The notes beneath the pieces were generated by a model. The model was not told where the DNA came from. It searched no databases and worked only from the letters and a program-made list of their open reading frames with translations. Positions 34,704 to 44,398 of a stretch of DNA of 64,000 bases are shown here, in pieces. The first letter of the stretch is position 1; each line of letters opens with the position of its first letter. The DNA comes from Chloroflexi bacterium UBA6622 (lineage in GTDB: Bacteria; Chloroflexota; UBA11872): NCBI GenBank assembly GCA_002433065.1, contig DJHK01000028.1:144465-208464 (forward strand), written 5' to 3'. Position numbers and translations under genes: made by a program.

Positions 34704-36140
34704 ATGTGGGGTGGACGTTTCGACAAAGCCCCGGCTGATCGTGCGCGAGCATTTACCCGCTCGTTTCCTATCGACCGGCGAATGTACCGGGAAGATATTG
34801 TGGCCAGTCGGGCTCATGCGGCGATGCTTGGTCGCTCTGGCTTACTTCCCCAAGATAGCGTTCGCGCAATTATTGAGGGGCTTGATGGCTTACTTGAAGA
34901 ACTCGTCGCATGTGGTGGACCCTCCCTTACCGATGATGAGGACATTCATAGTTTTGTCGAGAGGGAATTGACTGAGCGTATAGGAGAGGACGGGCGTCGA
35001 CTTCATTTTGCTCGAAGCCGTAATGATCAAGTGGCGACAGATTTTCGACTCTACTGCAAGGGTTTTAGCCTTCGCCTTGCCGATGCTCTTCTGGATCTTA
35101 TGGAGGTGCTGGTAACTCGTGCGGCGGAGGAGGCAGAAACAGTTGCTCCTGGTTTCACTCATTTGCAGGTTGCTCAGCCAATCACGCTTGGCCACTATTT
35201 TTTAGCGCTAACTGAAATGCACGAGCGTGATCTAGCGGAAGTGATTCGGGCTTTTTCGGCGGCTGATGTATGTCCGCTCGGTTCCGGTGCGTTGTCTGGT
35301 GTTCCCTATGACATCGACCGTGAGGGCGTTGCTGAAGAGCTGGGTTTTAGTCAGATTTCCCGAAACAGTCTTGATGCTGTGGCGGATCGCGATTTTGTCA
35401 CAGTTATCCTCAACGCTTGTGCTGGACTGGCAGGGCATCTGTCACGGTGGTCAGAGGACCTAGTGGTTTGGGCTTCACCTGGTTATCAGCTCATACGATT
35501 TGACGAGGCCTATTCAACAGGCAGCAGCATGCTTCCGCAAAAACAGAATCCGGATATTGCGGAGCTAACCCGGGCTCGGGCCGCTTCGGTTTTGGGCGTT
35601 GCAGTTGGATGGCAGGCGACACTTAAGGGAGTGCCTCTTGCCTATGGCCTTGATTTGCAGGAGGACAAACGCGCTGTATTCGGTGTTGAGGACGACCTTC
35701 TAGTTGGACTTTCTGCGATTACGGGTGCGATAGCGACTGCCACGATTGATCGTGCGCGCATGGCCGACTTGGCCCGTCAGGGGTATCCCGAAGCCATCGA
35801 GATCGCTGATTATCTTAGTGAATTGGGCCTTCCATTTCGTGACGCTCATGCTGCTGCAGGACGGCTGGTTCGGCTGGCTGAATCAAAGAATGTTGCGCTG
35901 CTAGGCTTGGATGATTCGGATTTCTCCGACGTGGATGCGAGGCTTCCAGGCGAGATAAGAAACCGGCTTGATTTACGGGGAATCGTGGATCGACGATCTT
36001 CATATGGAGGCACTGCACCTGCGCTGGTGGCAGATGAAGCCAATCGCGCGCGACAACGTATTGACTGGAACCGTGATCGGCTGCGGGAACTTGTTAGAGA
36101 TGGACTACCCCAACCGTTGCGAGGAATCATTGGCGACTGA
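34704..36140 (+). CDS. argH: Argininosuccinate lyase
   Basis: 478 residues, fumarase/aspartase superfamily. It splits argininosuccinate to arginine and fumarate, the last step of the pathway. Motifs are MWGGRFDKAP, DDEDIHSFVERELTERIG, HFARSRNDQVATDFRLY, PGFTHLQVAQPITLGHYF and the signature GSSMLPQKQNPDIAELTRA with the catalytic serine on the flexible loop. argG and argF, which would come between argD and argH in the pathway, are not in this window. Confidence 0.95.
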   Translation: MWGGRFDKAPADRARAFTRSFPIDRRMYREDIVASRAHAAMLGRSGLLPQDSVRAIIEGLDGLLEELVACGGPSLTDDEDIHSFVERELTERIGEDGRRLHFARSRNDQVATDFRLYCKGFSLRLADALLDLMEVLVTRAAEEAETVAPGFTHLQVAQPITLGHYFLALTEMHERDLAEVIRAFSAADVCPLGSGALSGVPYDIDREGVAEELGFSQISRNSLDAVADRDFVTVILNACAGLAGHLSRWSEDLVVWASPGYQLIRFDEAYSTGSSMLPQKQNPDIAELTRARAASVLGVAVGWQATLKGVPLAYGLDLQEDKRAVFGVEDDLLVGLSAITGAIATATIDRARMADLARQGYPEAIEIADYLSELGLPFRDAHAAAGRLVRLAESKNVALLGLDDSDFSDVDARLPGEIRNRLDLRGIVDRRSSYGGTAPALVADEANRARQRIDWNRDRLRELVRDGLPQPLRGIIGD

Positions 36141-36223
36141 TGTGTCACAAGTTCTAGCGCTACTCCCTCCACAACCGTTGGGTTCATGGACGTGGCTTGT
36201 TCACGTGGATGTTTACAGTGCAC

Positions 36224-37000
36224 ATGAGTAACCCGGTCAAATTGTCAGTCGTCATTCCTGCGTACAACGAAGAGAATCGACTTGGAGAGACGCTTGAGGC
36301 TGTGGAGGGATGGGCGTCTGACGGCAGGGGTATTGTTGAGGTGGTTGTGGTGGATGATGGATCTCGAGATGACACGTTACGGGTTGCCCAGTCTTGGGCG
36401 GCAGGTGTTGCCTCACGTGGGAATTCAGTGCTTCCGATGGTTGTCTCGACGATCCACCGTGGAAAAGGATCAGCAGTTGCCAAAGGGATCTTGACTGCCA
36501 AAGGTGCGGTTCGGGTTTTTATGGATGCGGATCTTGCGATCCCTATGGGATATGTAGATCGTGTTGTCGAAGAAATTCGTCGCGGCGCTGATGTCGTGAT
36601 CGGTTCACGTGAGATTGCGGGGGCACAGCGTCGTGGTGAGCCCTGGCTTCGTCATTTGATGGGGAGGTTGTTCAATCGAATTGTGGCTGTAATTGCGATT
36701 AAAGGTATTCGTGATACTCAGTGCGGGCTTAAGGGTTTTTCTGCTGATTCGGCCGAGGAAATATTTAACCGTGTGCTGCTATATCCCGCAGATGCTGACT
36801 CGATCAACAATAGTCGAGTAACGGCTTTTGATGTCGAGGTGTTGGCCATAGCTCGTGTGTTAGATAAGTCGATCGTGGAAATCCCGGTGGAGTGGCGACA
36901 TGTTGCTGTGAGCAAAGTTCGCCCGTTACAGGATGCGGTACTGATGTTTCGAGAGGCTATGGTGGTGCGATGGAATCTATGGCGAAGGCGCTACGGATGA
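36224..37000 (+). CDS. Glycosyltransferase family 2, dolichyl-phosphate beta-glucosyltransferase-like
   Basis: About 258 residues. GT-A motifs are LSVVIPAYNEENRLGETL, VVVVDDGSRDDTL and VFMDADLAIPMGYVD with the metal-binding DxD, then IGSREIAGAQRRGEPWLR and GIRDTQCGLKGF. The DTQCGLKGF motif is a hallmark of ALG5-like polyprenyl-phosphate glucosyltransferases. It probably charges undecaprenyl phosphate with glucose for surface glycan or protein glycosylation. Several in-frame starts exist (36197 TTG, 36209 ATG, 36224 ATG); the last gives the most normal N-terminus. Confidence 0.85.
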   Translation: MSNPVKLSVVIPAYNEENRLGETLEAVEGWASDGRGIVEVVVVDDGSRDDTLRVAQSWAAGVASRGNSVLPMVVSTIHRGKGSAVAKGILTAKGAVRVFMDADLAIPMGYVDRVVEEIRRGADVVIGSREIAGAQRRGEPWLRHLMGRLFNRIVAVIAIKGIRDTQCGLKGFSADSAEEIFNRVLLYPADADSINNSRVTAFDVEVLAIARVLDKSIVEIPVEWRHVAVSKVRPLQDAVLMFREAMVVRWNLWRRRYG

Positions 37001-37270
37001 AATCTGATTTCCTGCTGATTTGTGTATGCATTTTCTAGAAATCTTGGTGTGGCCCAAGCTGTTGCCAGATGTGCTTGAGTAGCAATCGGATGTTATTAAG
37101 GCGCAGACTTTGTTTGGTTAGTTGATGGTCTGGGTTTCTTTGTTCGTTTGGAGAGATGTATCACGTGCGACAAATGTTGCTTCGAAAAGCGGAGAGCATC
37201 ACAGATGTTTCTTTTACGGGCGGCGGCTTGCTATTTCATGACCGGACCCTGTACCGCACGGTGATTTGAC

Positions 37271-38833
37271 GTGAATATTACGGTGTTTGATGGCTGGTTA
37301 GAGACGCTCGGTGGTGGTGAGCGGCAAGTGCTTGCTGCCGCAGGCGCGTTGCGAGAAATAGGTTTGGTGACTGTTGTGTCACATCGATCCATCGAGTGGT
37401 CGTCGGTTACAGAGCGGGCTGGAGTTGATCTTGATGGGATTGAATATCGACGTGTTGCTGAAAGACCTCATCTTGGTGTGGAAGATCTTGGTTCTAACTG
37501 CCAATTATTTGTAAATGGTACGCACCACAGCTTGGTTCGAGGTGAAGGGGTGCCGTCGGTTCGATTTGTCTATTTTCCTGCTCGGCTTCCAGAGTGGCAG
37601 ATACGAGTCGTTGGGGGTTGGGTGCGTCGGTTGGGTTTGGCTATCGGGGCTGCCCAAGAATCTACGGGTTGGTACGGGTCAGAACATAATGGTGCCGGCC
37701 GATACCGGCAGTCGGATGGGATCGGCCATATTGCTGTTCGTGCAGGAAGCCAGGTCAGATTCTGGTTAAGCGCGATGGGGACCGATAGTCGGGCATATAC
37801 GATTACTTCAACTCACGGAGAAACTCTTGTACAAGGTGAGGCTGGAGAAGCCGGGGATTTTTCGCCGAGTCCTTGGACCTCGGTGCCAGACGACGATGGG
37901 GTAATCGTGAAATCTGATGCCTGTGTTTCACCGGCCTCAGGGGAGAGTCGTCTACTTGGCGTTGCTCTGGGCTCTATAGAGGAAAGAGGTGGGCCTCTTC
38001 GATCAGGCTTCCAACGATTAACCCGACGTATAGCTCCTCCGCTTGGAGCCTGGTCTGCCGACAACATTGCTGAGCGTTACAGACAAGCCTTGGCTTCTTA
38101 TGACGTTGTAACACCCAATTCGCATTACACGGCGGCCTGGCTTAAACGTCGGTGGGAAATAACAGGGCCTGTAATTGAGCCTCCGGTGATTACCGGATCG
38201 AAAAATGTTAGGGGCAAGGATCCATTAATCGTATCTATCGGAAGGTTTTTTGCAGGAGGCCATAACAAGAAACATCTCGAAATGGTATATGCCTTTCGTC
38301 AGTTATGCGCTGCAGGACTGGTGGGGTGGCGATTGGCGCTCGTAGGAGGCGTAGGGCAGCGATCTTCGGACACGGCGTACCTTGAACAAGTTCAGGATGC
38401 TGCCCATGGAATGCCGATTGACATTCTTCCGGATGCTGATGAGCAATTGGTGAGTGATCTTCGAAGGCGAGCGTCCATAGGATGGCATGCGGCTGGTTAC
38501 GGAGAATCGAAGCACAGACACCCGGAAAGATTTGAGCATTTTGGTATGGCGGTTGCAGAGTTAATGGCTGCCGGGGCTGTGCCGGTGGTATATGACGGTG
38601 GAGGTTTGCGGGAGATCGTCGAGCATGGACATAGTGGATTCCGATGGCGATCCCTCGACGAACTCAGTCGTTGGACTTTAGGTCTCATTCGTAATGGGCG
38701 AGAACGGGAATTAATTGGATCTCGGGCGCAAGAAAGGGCATCGACGTGGTCGCTTTCTTTATACCAGGGTCGAATGCTTAAGCTAGCCTCCCAGTTGATC
38801 GAGGAGAAATCCGCTACTAAAACAGTTGGTTAA
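37271..38833 (+). CDS. GT4-like glycosyltransferase with an inserted domain
   Basis: 520 residues. The N-terminus (DGWLETLGGGERQVLAAAGAL) and C-terminus (DPLIVSIGRFF, HNKKH, RFEHFGMAVAELMAAGAVPVVYDGGG split over about 318-455) match family GT4 retaining glycosyltransferases; the E-x7-E site is in EHFGMAVAEL. It resembles ALG11-type mannosyltransferases. Residues about 125-255 are extra: a Gly/Ser-rich, beta-strand-like block (VRFWLSAMG, AYTITSTHGETLVQGEAG) between the two Rossmann halves. The cell role is probably surface glycan assembly. 270 bases of apparently empty sequence (37001-37270) precede it. Confidence 0.8.
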   Translation: MNITVFDGWLETLGGGERQVLAAAGALREIGLVTVVSHRSIEWSSVTERAGVDLDGIEYRRVAERPHLGVEDLGSNCQLFVNGTHHSLVRGEGVPSVRFVYFPARLPEWQIRVVGGWVRRLGLAIGAAQESTGWYGSEHNGAGRYRQSDGIGHIAVRAGSQVRFWLSAMGTDSRAYTITSTHGETLVQGEAGEAGDFSPSPWTSVPDDDGVIVKSDACVSPASGESRLLGVALGSIEERGGPLRSGFQRLTRRIAPPLGAWSADNIAERYRQALASYDVVTPNSHYTAAWLKRRWEITGPVIEPPVITGSKNVRGKDPLIVSIGRFFAGGHNKKHLEMVYAFRQLCAAGLVGWRLALVGGVGQRSSDTAYLEQVQDAAHGMPIDILPDADEQLVSDLRRRASIGWHAAGYGESKHRHPERFEHFGMAVAELMAAGAVPVVYDGGGLREIVEHGHSGFRWRSLDELSRWTLGLIRNGRERELIGSRAQERASTWSLSLYQGRMLKLASQLIEEKSATKTVG

Positions 38834-38926
38834 GCACCGGTTGGTGCGTTTGTTTGCTGCTTACTTCACCGGTAAGGGGTTTTGGTTGCTAGCATCGAAT
38901 CGATCTATGCATGCTGTTGGTCGTCG

Positions 38927-40156
38927 GTGACACTTATTGTCCAAAAGTTTGGTGGGTCCTCACTCGCGACACGCGAGCGAATCCGTGCTGTCGCGGATCG
39001 GATTCATGACTCGCTGAGTGCCGGCGATAAGCTGGCTGTGGTGGTTTCGGCGATGGGGGACACCACTGATGATTTAACCGAGGCAGCAGGTCGGATAAGT
39101 GCGCGTCCACCTGAGAGAGAGATGGATGTTCTCCTTTCGACAGGTGAACTAGTTTCAGCTGCACTAATGTCGATGACGCTCAATGAGCTTGGTCGAGATG
39201 CCGTGGCGCTATCCGGGCCACAGGCTGGTATTCGAACTGATGGCCGGTTTGGCCGTGCAAGAATAACTGAGATCATCCCAGCAAGACTGCTACAGGAAAT
39301 CGAGGCGGGTCGAGTACCCGTGGTAGCAGGTTTTCAGGGTCTCGGGCTTGATGGTGACCTTGTTACATTAGCTCGAGGCACCTCTGATACTTCAGCAGTC
39401 GCGGTCGCGGTGGCGTTGGCTGCTGACAAGTGTGAAATTTACACCGATGTGGAAGGGATCTTCACGGCTGATCCACGCATTGTGTCTTGTGCTCAGAAGC
39501 TTGATCTCATTGTTTATGAAGAAATGCTTGAAATGGCTAAGCTAGGGGCGCGTGTTATGCATCCCCGTGCTGTTGAGATAGCGGAACATTTTTCGCTGCC
39601 AGTGATGGTACGGTCGAGCTTCAGCGATAACGCAGGGACGGAGATCGTGGACGAGTCGGCAATACAAATCGAAACAATGCAACGTGTTCGAGCAATTGCC
39701 CACGACATGGATGTTGCCCGTGTGACGGTTAGAGGTGTGAGCGATAGGCCGGGATTAGCCAATGCGGTGTTTGAGCCGTTGGCCACGCGACATATAAACA
39801 TCGATGTCATAGTTCAAAATGTTTCAGATGGTGGAAAGACCGATATTTCATTCACTGTCTCTGAAAATGATCTTGATACGACCCTGGATCTTGTGAGGCC
39901 CGTAGCAGCTGAAATCGGCGCACATGATGTTGTCTCGTCAGCGCAACTTGGTAAGGTCAGTATTGTCGGCGTGGGTATTCAGAGTACTCCAGGAATTGCA
40001 GCGCGAATGTTCGGGTCGCTTGCGAGCGCTGGAATAAATATTGTGAGCATCACTACTAGTGAGATCCGAATAACTTGCCTTGTAGACAAGAACGATGTGG
40101 CTCAGGCGGCTGTGGTTCTTCACACAGAGTTCGGTTTGGATGAGCCCACAAAATGA
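38927..40156 (+). CDS. lysC: Aspartate kinase
   Basis: About 410 residues. It phosphorylates aspartate, the committed step to lysine, threonine and methionine. The catalytic domain has IVQKFGGSSLATRERI, VVVSAMGDTTDDL, LSTGELVSAALMSM, LARGTSDTSAVAVA and EIYTDVEGIFTADPRI. The C-terminal third holds two ACT regulatory domains (MDVARVTVRGVSDRPG; VSIVGVGIQSTPGIAARMF), so end-product feedback inhibition is expected. Start GTG at 38927 begins at the family N-terminus; a TTG at 38882 with AAGGGG upstream would add 15 residues. Its stop overlaps the next gene (ATGA). Confidence 0.95.
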   Translation: MTLIVQKFGGSSLATRERIRAVADRIHDSLSAGDKLAVVVSAMGDTTDDLTEAAGRISARPPEREMDVLLSTGELVSAALMSMTLNELGRDAVALSGPQAGIRTDGRFGRARITEIIPARLLQEIEAGRVPVVAGFQGLGLDGDLVTLARGTSDTSAVAVAVALAADKCEIYTDVEGIFTADPRIVSCAQKLDLIVYEEMLEMAKLGARVMHPRAVEIAEHFSLPVMVRSSFSDNAGTEIVDESAIQIETMQRVRAIAHDMDVARVTVRGVSDRPGLANAVFEPLATRHINIDVIVQNVSDGGKTDISFTVSENDLDTTLDLVRPVAAEIGAHDVVSSAQLGKVSIVGVGIQSTPGIAARMFGSLASAGINIVSITTSEIRITCLVDKNDVAQAAVVLHTEFGLDEPTK

Positions 40157-40665
40157 TTCCAATGATCGTTGACAGTATTCGTGTGAATCTCATCAACCCA
40201 AGCCGCGTAATGTTGTTGCGTGAGCACGATGGTCCTAGATATCTCGCGCTCGTTATTGGAAACGGTGAGGCAGATGCGATAGCCGTAAGACTGCAAAGTC
40301 AAGAAGTTCCCAGACCGTTGACTCATGACCTTCTCAATAAAATGGTTGAAGATTTGGGTGGATCGGTGGTTCGAGTAGCAATTACGGAACTAGTGGACAC
40401 GACGTACTACGCCACCATTTTTATGGATATCAATGGGACGCCGTATGAATTAGATGCCCGACCGAGCGACGCCGTGGCTCTGGCCATTCGTGCAGACGTA
40501 CCTATCCTTGTACATCCGGACGTTCTTGATCAAGCAGGGTTCGAGCCCGATCAGGATGGTGAGTCGAGTGATCAGGATGAGGATGAGTTCGTAGCCGAGG
40601 AAAAACTAGGTGTGTTTCGAGAATTCATCAATGAGTTGGATATTGATGACCTCGGAAAGACATAA
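40153..40665 (+). CDS. DUF151 bifunctional nuclease family protein
   Basis: 170 residues. The DUF151/BFN domain covers about 5-130 (MIVDSIRVNL, RYLALVIGNGEADAIAV, RPLTHDLL, YYATIFMDINGTPYELDARPSDAVALAIRADVPI). Plant and Thermotoga relatives have been linked to nuclease activity. The C-terminal tail is very acidic (DQDGESSDQDEDEFVAEE). ATGA overlap with lysC shows translational coupling. The convergent glycosidase-like gene ends 46 bases further on. Confidence 0.88.
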   Translation: MIPMIVDSIRVNLINPSRVMLLREHDGPRYLALVIGNGEADAIAVRLQSQEVPRPLTHDLLNKMVEDLGGSVVRVAITELVDTTYYATIFMDINGTPYELDARPSDAVALAIRADVPILVHPDVLDQAGFEPDQDGESSDQDEDEFVAEEKLGVFREFINELDIDDLGKT

Positions 40666-40711
40666 CTTTTAGTCCCTCTTATCGTCATCGCTGAGGCTAG
40701 TTTGGTTCGTA

Positions 40712-42931
40712 TTACGAGGCGGCTTCGATCTGGACAAATTTGGAAGATATGCCCGATGGATTTATGGCGACAATTACCCACGATGTCCCGGCTGTTGCTG
40801 AGCCGTTCTTTCTCACAAGTGCTTGGTGAAGACCAAAGGCATGTGATGGGTCGCCCTGTAGCTTGTGGGCTATTCCGGCGTGTATATCGATAGCCCATAC
40901 AGTTAGGTTCGTTCCGGCTGTTCCGGCCCCTATTCGAAGAACGTCTTGCCCTTCCTCTACTACAAAAGCAGCGGCCACCAATGGTCGTTCGGTGGTATCA
41001 GGGGAAGCAAGGATGAATTCGAGATTTGTGTGTGTCTTGCTCTGGTGTGTATTCACGGGTGCAAGTGAAGAACCAAGGTCAGGATGGATTGCAACTAGCT
41101 GGACAGGTTCCGATGTTGGGGCTGCGAACGGATCAGGGATTTTCATTGCGAACGCACCACTGCTATCTGTCCATGCGGATGTTGCTGAGCCGGATCCGGC
41201 GGCTATGACAAGAGCCCGTTGTGCTGGTGCGCCTGACTTGATGCGAACACTGCCAACAATATGTTGTTTTTGATGAGGGCGAGAACTAAGCACGTTGGCA
41301 ATGTCGATACGATCTCGCAACGGGATATTACGTGAATGTGACACGTCAATATTTTTGCGAGTTTCCCCCAATAGATTTGGTGTATTGGAGGTTGCACCGA
41401 GATTCCCGTGGCATTGAGCACATGACGAGCTGTACACACTTGCGCCGCGTTCCGTCGTTGGAAGCGATGGTAATCCACGGATGGGGTTAGCAATCACGAC
41501 CAGCCCGTAGGCAGGTAATGGTATGTCAGTTCCATTGAACCATCCCTTTTTCCATGGTGCAGTAGCGCTAGTGCTGATGTATTGACCAGGAGCTACACCT
41601 GTGATCCGAATCGTCCGCGGCACATTAGCAAGGTTTACGACAGCAAGCCTGGGTCCAGTATTAGAGCGGATCGCAAGCGCATCGAGGTCATCCGTCTGAA
41701 CTATGACGCGAGCGAGTTGTCCTGGTCCTTTGACAAATCGTCGGACAAGCTGGAGTGCTTGGAAAACGGATCCTGGCTCGTCGGTAAGAGAGCTTGACCA
41801 AAGCCCGAAATCTGGCTCCCCACGCGGGGAGAGTCCTGATGGATCACGGGTGCCCTTGTAAACCAGTAAGCCGCTTGCTCCTTGACGTACGGCACGAAAT
41901 GTTGCTGATGTTAGAAAGGCTCCATTTATTGGTTCATCGAGCATCGGATCGACTGCGAGATCACCATTGAGATTGATTTCTTCTATGTAGTTCGGCCTGC
42001 CGTTGGCAATCTTTGTTGTGACGTATACGCGATCTTCAAACCAGTCAAGTCTGTTAGTGAGTACGTCATGTGGCGTTGTTTCACCTATTTGGAACATGCC
42101 GTACCAATGCCAACTTAAGAAGTCAGGGGCTACTTCACTGTCAACTGCTCGAAGGTAGGCTTCCCAATCAAGGTCTGAAGCAGTCCCACAGACAAAAGTT
42201 CCGGACGGGTTCCTCGCAGCTCCAGAGTCAATTGCGTCAAGGGAGGGGCCACCAAGTGAGATCACGCTACGGCCAAACCTAGAATCTACAGCTGTACGTG
42301 TTGCTGAGTAGATTGCGGAATAGTTTGATCCCTGGCCGCACGCATACCGAGTTCCAGCATTCTGGTGGTTGTTGGGCTCATTCCAAACCTGGTAAGGCCA
42401 CCTCAAGGCCGCATCGCCAAATCTGTTTTTTAGTTGTTCTATGGCGTTTGCTACGTAAACGCCAAATTCTCTGTTTCCAACATTATCGAGCGATTCGCTC
42501 TCGTGCTGGGAACTCGGAGCACCGCTAGCGGAAAAAATCCACTGTGGTGGGCTAACGAAGCTAATCAGGGGTTCGGCACCAGAGTCGAGGACTTTTTGGA
42601 CGAACGTGTGCAGAAATTCCCAATCAATATCGTTGGTAGTAGAGCTTTGAACGGCCGTTCCTAGGAACCGGTGACCGACCCATACTCGGACAAGGTCCGA
42701 GCCAAGTTGACTTGTTCGATCAATACCGCCATCTCGATATAGGTCGAAAAGCTCATTGGTTCCGAGCTTAAAATCTAGCTCTCTTGCCAGCCCAGTTGAT
42801 GGTTTGTCGAAGTCGACGAGAATGTCAGGGGTGTTGCTTCCACCGAGCGTTATCGTTAAGACAATAAGCAGGGCTGTTAGCAGAGCGGCTCGAAACCAAT
42901 TACCCCGTCTCCTCTGCAGGGCATTGAGCAT
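40712..42931 (-). CDS. GH39-like glycosidase-type barrel fused to a c-type cytochrome-like domain
   Basis: 739 residues. An N-terminal membrane segment or signal (AALLTALLIVLTITLG, 15-30) is followed by a TIM-barrel region of about 35-400 like GH39/GH5-clan glycosidases. The acid/base candidate is Glu185 in QVWNEPN, and the nucleophile candidate is Glu317 or Glu318 in NYIEEIN. Residues about 405-480 look like the usual C-terminal beta-sandwich. At 496-555 a c-type haem motif CAQCH (504-508) sits in VYSSSCAQCHGNLG, with no obvious axial methionine. A carboxypeptidase-regulatory-like beta domain (about 560-650) follows. It begins 5 bases after the Gfo/Idh gene stop and is probably exported. Confidence 0.7.
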   Translation of the reverse strand: MLNALQRRRGNWFRAALLTALLIVLTITLGGSNTPDILVDFDKPSTGLARELDFKLGTNELFDLYRDGGIDRTSQLGSDLVRVWVGHRFLGTAVQSSTTNDIDWEFLHTFVQKVLDSGAEPLISFVSPPQWIFSASGAPSSQHESESLDNVGNREFGVYVANAIEQLKNRFGDAALRWPYQVWNEPNNHQNAGTRYACGQGSNYSAIYSATRTAVDSRFGRSVISLGGPSLDAIDSGAARNPSGTFVCGTASDLDWEAYLRAVDSEVAPDFLSWHWYGMFQIGETTPHDVLTNRLDWFEDRVYVTTKIANGRPNYIEEINLNGDLAVDPMLDEPINGAFLTSATFRAVRQGASGLLVYKGTRDPSGLSPRGEPDFGLWSSSLTDEPGSVFQALQLVRRFVKGPGQLARVIVQTDDLDALAIRSNTGPRLAVVNLANVPRTIRITGVAPGQYISTSATAPWKKGWFNGTDIPLPAYGLVVIANPIRGLPSLPTTERGASVYSSSCAQCHGNLGATSNTPNLLGETRKNIDVSHSRNIPLRDRIDIANVLSSRPHQKQHIVGSVRIKSGAPAQRALVIAAGSGSATSAWTDSSGAFAMKIPDPFAAPTSEPVQLVAIHPDLGSSLAPVNTHQSKTHTNLEFILASPDTTERPLVAAAFVVEEGQDVLRIGAGTAGTNLTVWAIDIHAGIAHKLQGDPSHAFGLHQALVRKNGSATAGTSWVIVAINPSGISSKFVQIEAAS

Positions 42932-42936
42932 GCTAA

Positions 42937-43944
42937 TTACGTGTTACTTATTTGTTCGCGGGTTCCGGATGCTGCGGATCGGCGGATCGCCTCTATTACT
43001 TGTAGGAGGTGCACACTTTCGTCTGGAGGTGATTCATTCACGGTCTTACCGTTTACCACTGCCAAGAAATGGGCGTCCGGATTTGTCCCCCCGGGCAGAT
43101 TGGTGACTTCGGAAATGGTTGGCGTTTCGCCTTTTCGTGCGTCGCTTTCTTGCGTGATCACCTCGACGCCCCCGGACGCCCAATCTGCACGAACTGATCC
43201 ATGTTCAGCAGTGACGGAAAGCCTTTCCCAGAACGTGTGCCCTGATCCCATTATCGAGAGTGTACCGATTGATCCGTTGTCGAAGAGCAGTGTGGCTGCG
43301 CCGTCAACTTCCACTTCTTTCCCATATTCACGTGTCCTCGCGTCAACCTCTGTTACACGCAAGCCAGTAGTCCATAGCAGCATGTCCATCAGGTGACTTC
43401 CGGAGTCACTGAGTTGCCCCCCTCCACCAAGAGCCATTGATTGTCGCCATGTGCCTTCAGTGTTCAGGAGCCATTCCTGCGCTTGCGTTGCCTGAATGTG
43501 GGTTACGTCGCCGAGCTTTCCGCCAGCCAGTTGTGTGCGCATGTATCTGTAGCCGGGACTAAATCGGCGTTGAAAGCTAACCACCACGTGTTTGGCTTGC
43601 TTTGCGGCATGTTCTGCAATCTCACTCGCAAGTTCTGGTGAATGCGCCAACGGTTTTTCACAGAGCACATGAGCGTTGGCATTCAGCGCGCCCATCACAT
43701 GTTCGTGGTGCAGTGTGTGGGGGGTAGCGACAAGAATTGCGTTTGGACTAGCGGATTCGAGAAGTTGTTGCCATTGGGAATATGTTTGTGTGGTCGATAG
43801 GCCGTCTACTTTTGATCGAAGGGCTGCGACGGCTGTTTCGGACGGGTCGGCTAAACCGACGATCTCAATGTCGGGCATGGACAGGAAGCGTCTGACATGG
43901 CCCGCGGAAATGTTGCCTGCGCCGATTACGCCGAGTCTAATCAA
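42937..43944 (-). CDS. Gfo/Idh/MocA family oxidoreductase
   Basis: 335 residues. The N-terminal Rossmann domain has RLGVIGAGNISAGHVRRFL, and the catalytic motif CEKPLAHSPEL holds the conserved lysine, followed by VVSFQRRFSPGYRYMR. The family oxidises, reduces or epimerises sugars and inositols with NAD(P). The C-terminal dimerisation domain contains GGQLSDSGSHLMDMLLW. Upstream of and almost touching the glycosidase-cytochrome gene, it may act on a sugar that enzyme releases (inference). Confidence 0.88.
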   Translation of the reverse strand: MIRLGVIGAGNISAGHVRRFLSMPDIEIVGLADPSETAVAALRSKVDGLSTTQTYSQWQQLLESASPNAILVATPHTLHHEHVMGALNANAHVLCEKPLAHSPELASEIAEHAAKQAKHVVVSFQRRFSPGYRYMRTQLAGGKLGDVTHIQATQAQEWLLNTEGTWRQSMALGGGGQLSDSGSHLMDMLLWTTGLRVTEVDARTREYGKEVEVDGAATLLFDNGSIGTLSIMGSGHTFWERLSVTAEHGSVRADWASGGVEVITQESDARKGETPTISEVTNLPGGTNPDAHFLAVVNGKTVNESPPDESVHLLQVIEAIRRSAASGTREQISNT

Positions 43945-44030
43945 TGGAAAAGCCTTAAGGACTGCTAAGTCGGGAGCGGAGTCTAACGCTATTGGTGTGA
44001 CTAGTGCTTTAGTTCTAGCTGACTAGGGTT

Positions 44031-44333
44031 TCAAGCATCGCGTGTTGCGGGATCGCCTGGGCGAAATTGACCACCATACGGCAAGGGAAGCCGATCAACG
44101 GTCTCCCGAAACTCCCCTTTGCCTTTTAAGAGATCATGGACGTCCCAACCTTGCGCTTCGAGTTGTTCCAGTACGTACCCCAAGTCGTATTTTTCACCGG
44201 TCGATTCGTCGACGAAGTGCTCGGCCCAGCCAATTTGGTGCCGCGGGATGGTAAAAGTTCCTTCACCCGAACGTCTTGGAATTTCAAATCGGAATTCTGA
44301 AACTCGTATGTGTTTAGGGGAATCTTTCGTCAT
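44031..44333 (-). CDS. Hypothetical small protein
   Basis: 100 residues, not recognised. It has no signal or membrane segment and is rich in charged and aromatic residues (FRFEIPRRSGEGTFTIPRHQ, KYDLGYVLEQLEAQGWDVHDLLKGKGEF). The open frame has a sensible amino-acid mix and lies in a run of same-strand genes, with 65 bases to the methyltransferase and 86 to the oxidoreductase. Confidence 0.5.
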   Translation of the reverse strand: MTKDSPKHIRVSEFRFEIPRRSGEGTFTIPRHQIGWAEHFVDESTGEKYDLGYVLEQLEAQGWDVHDLLKGKGEFRETVDRLPLPYGGQFRPGDPATRDA

Positions 44334-44398
44334 GTATTTTTTATCCAGAACGCATTGGTGTAGGGGTCAGGCCTGATCAATTTTCAGGGGAGCGGTGC

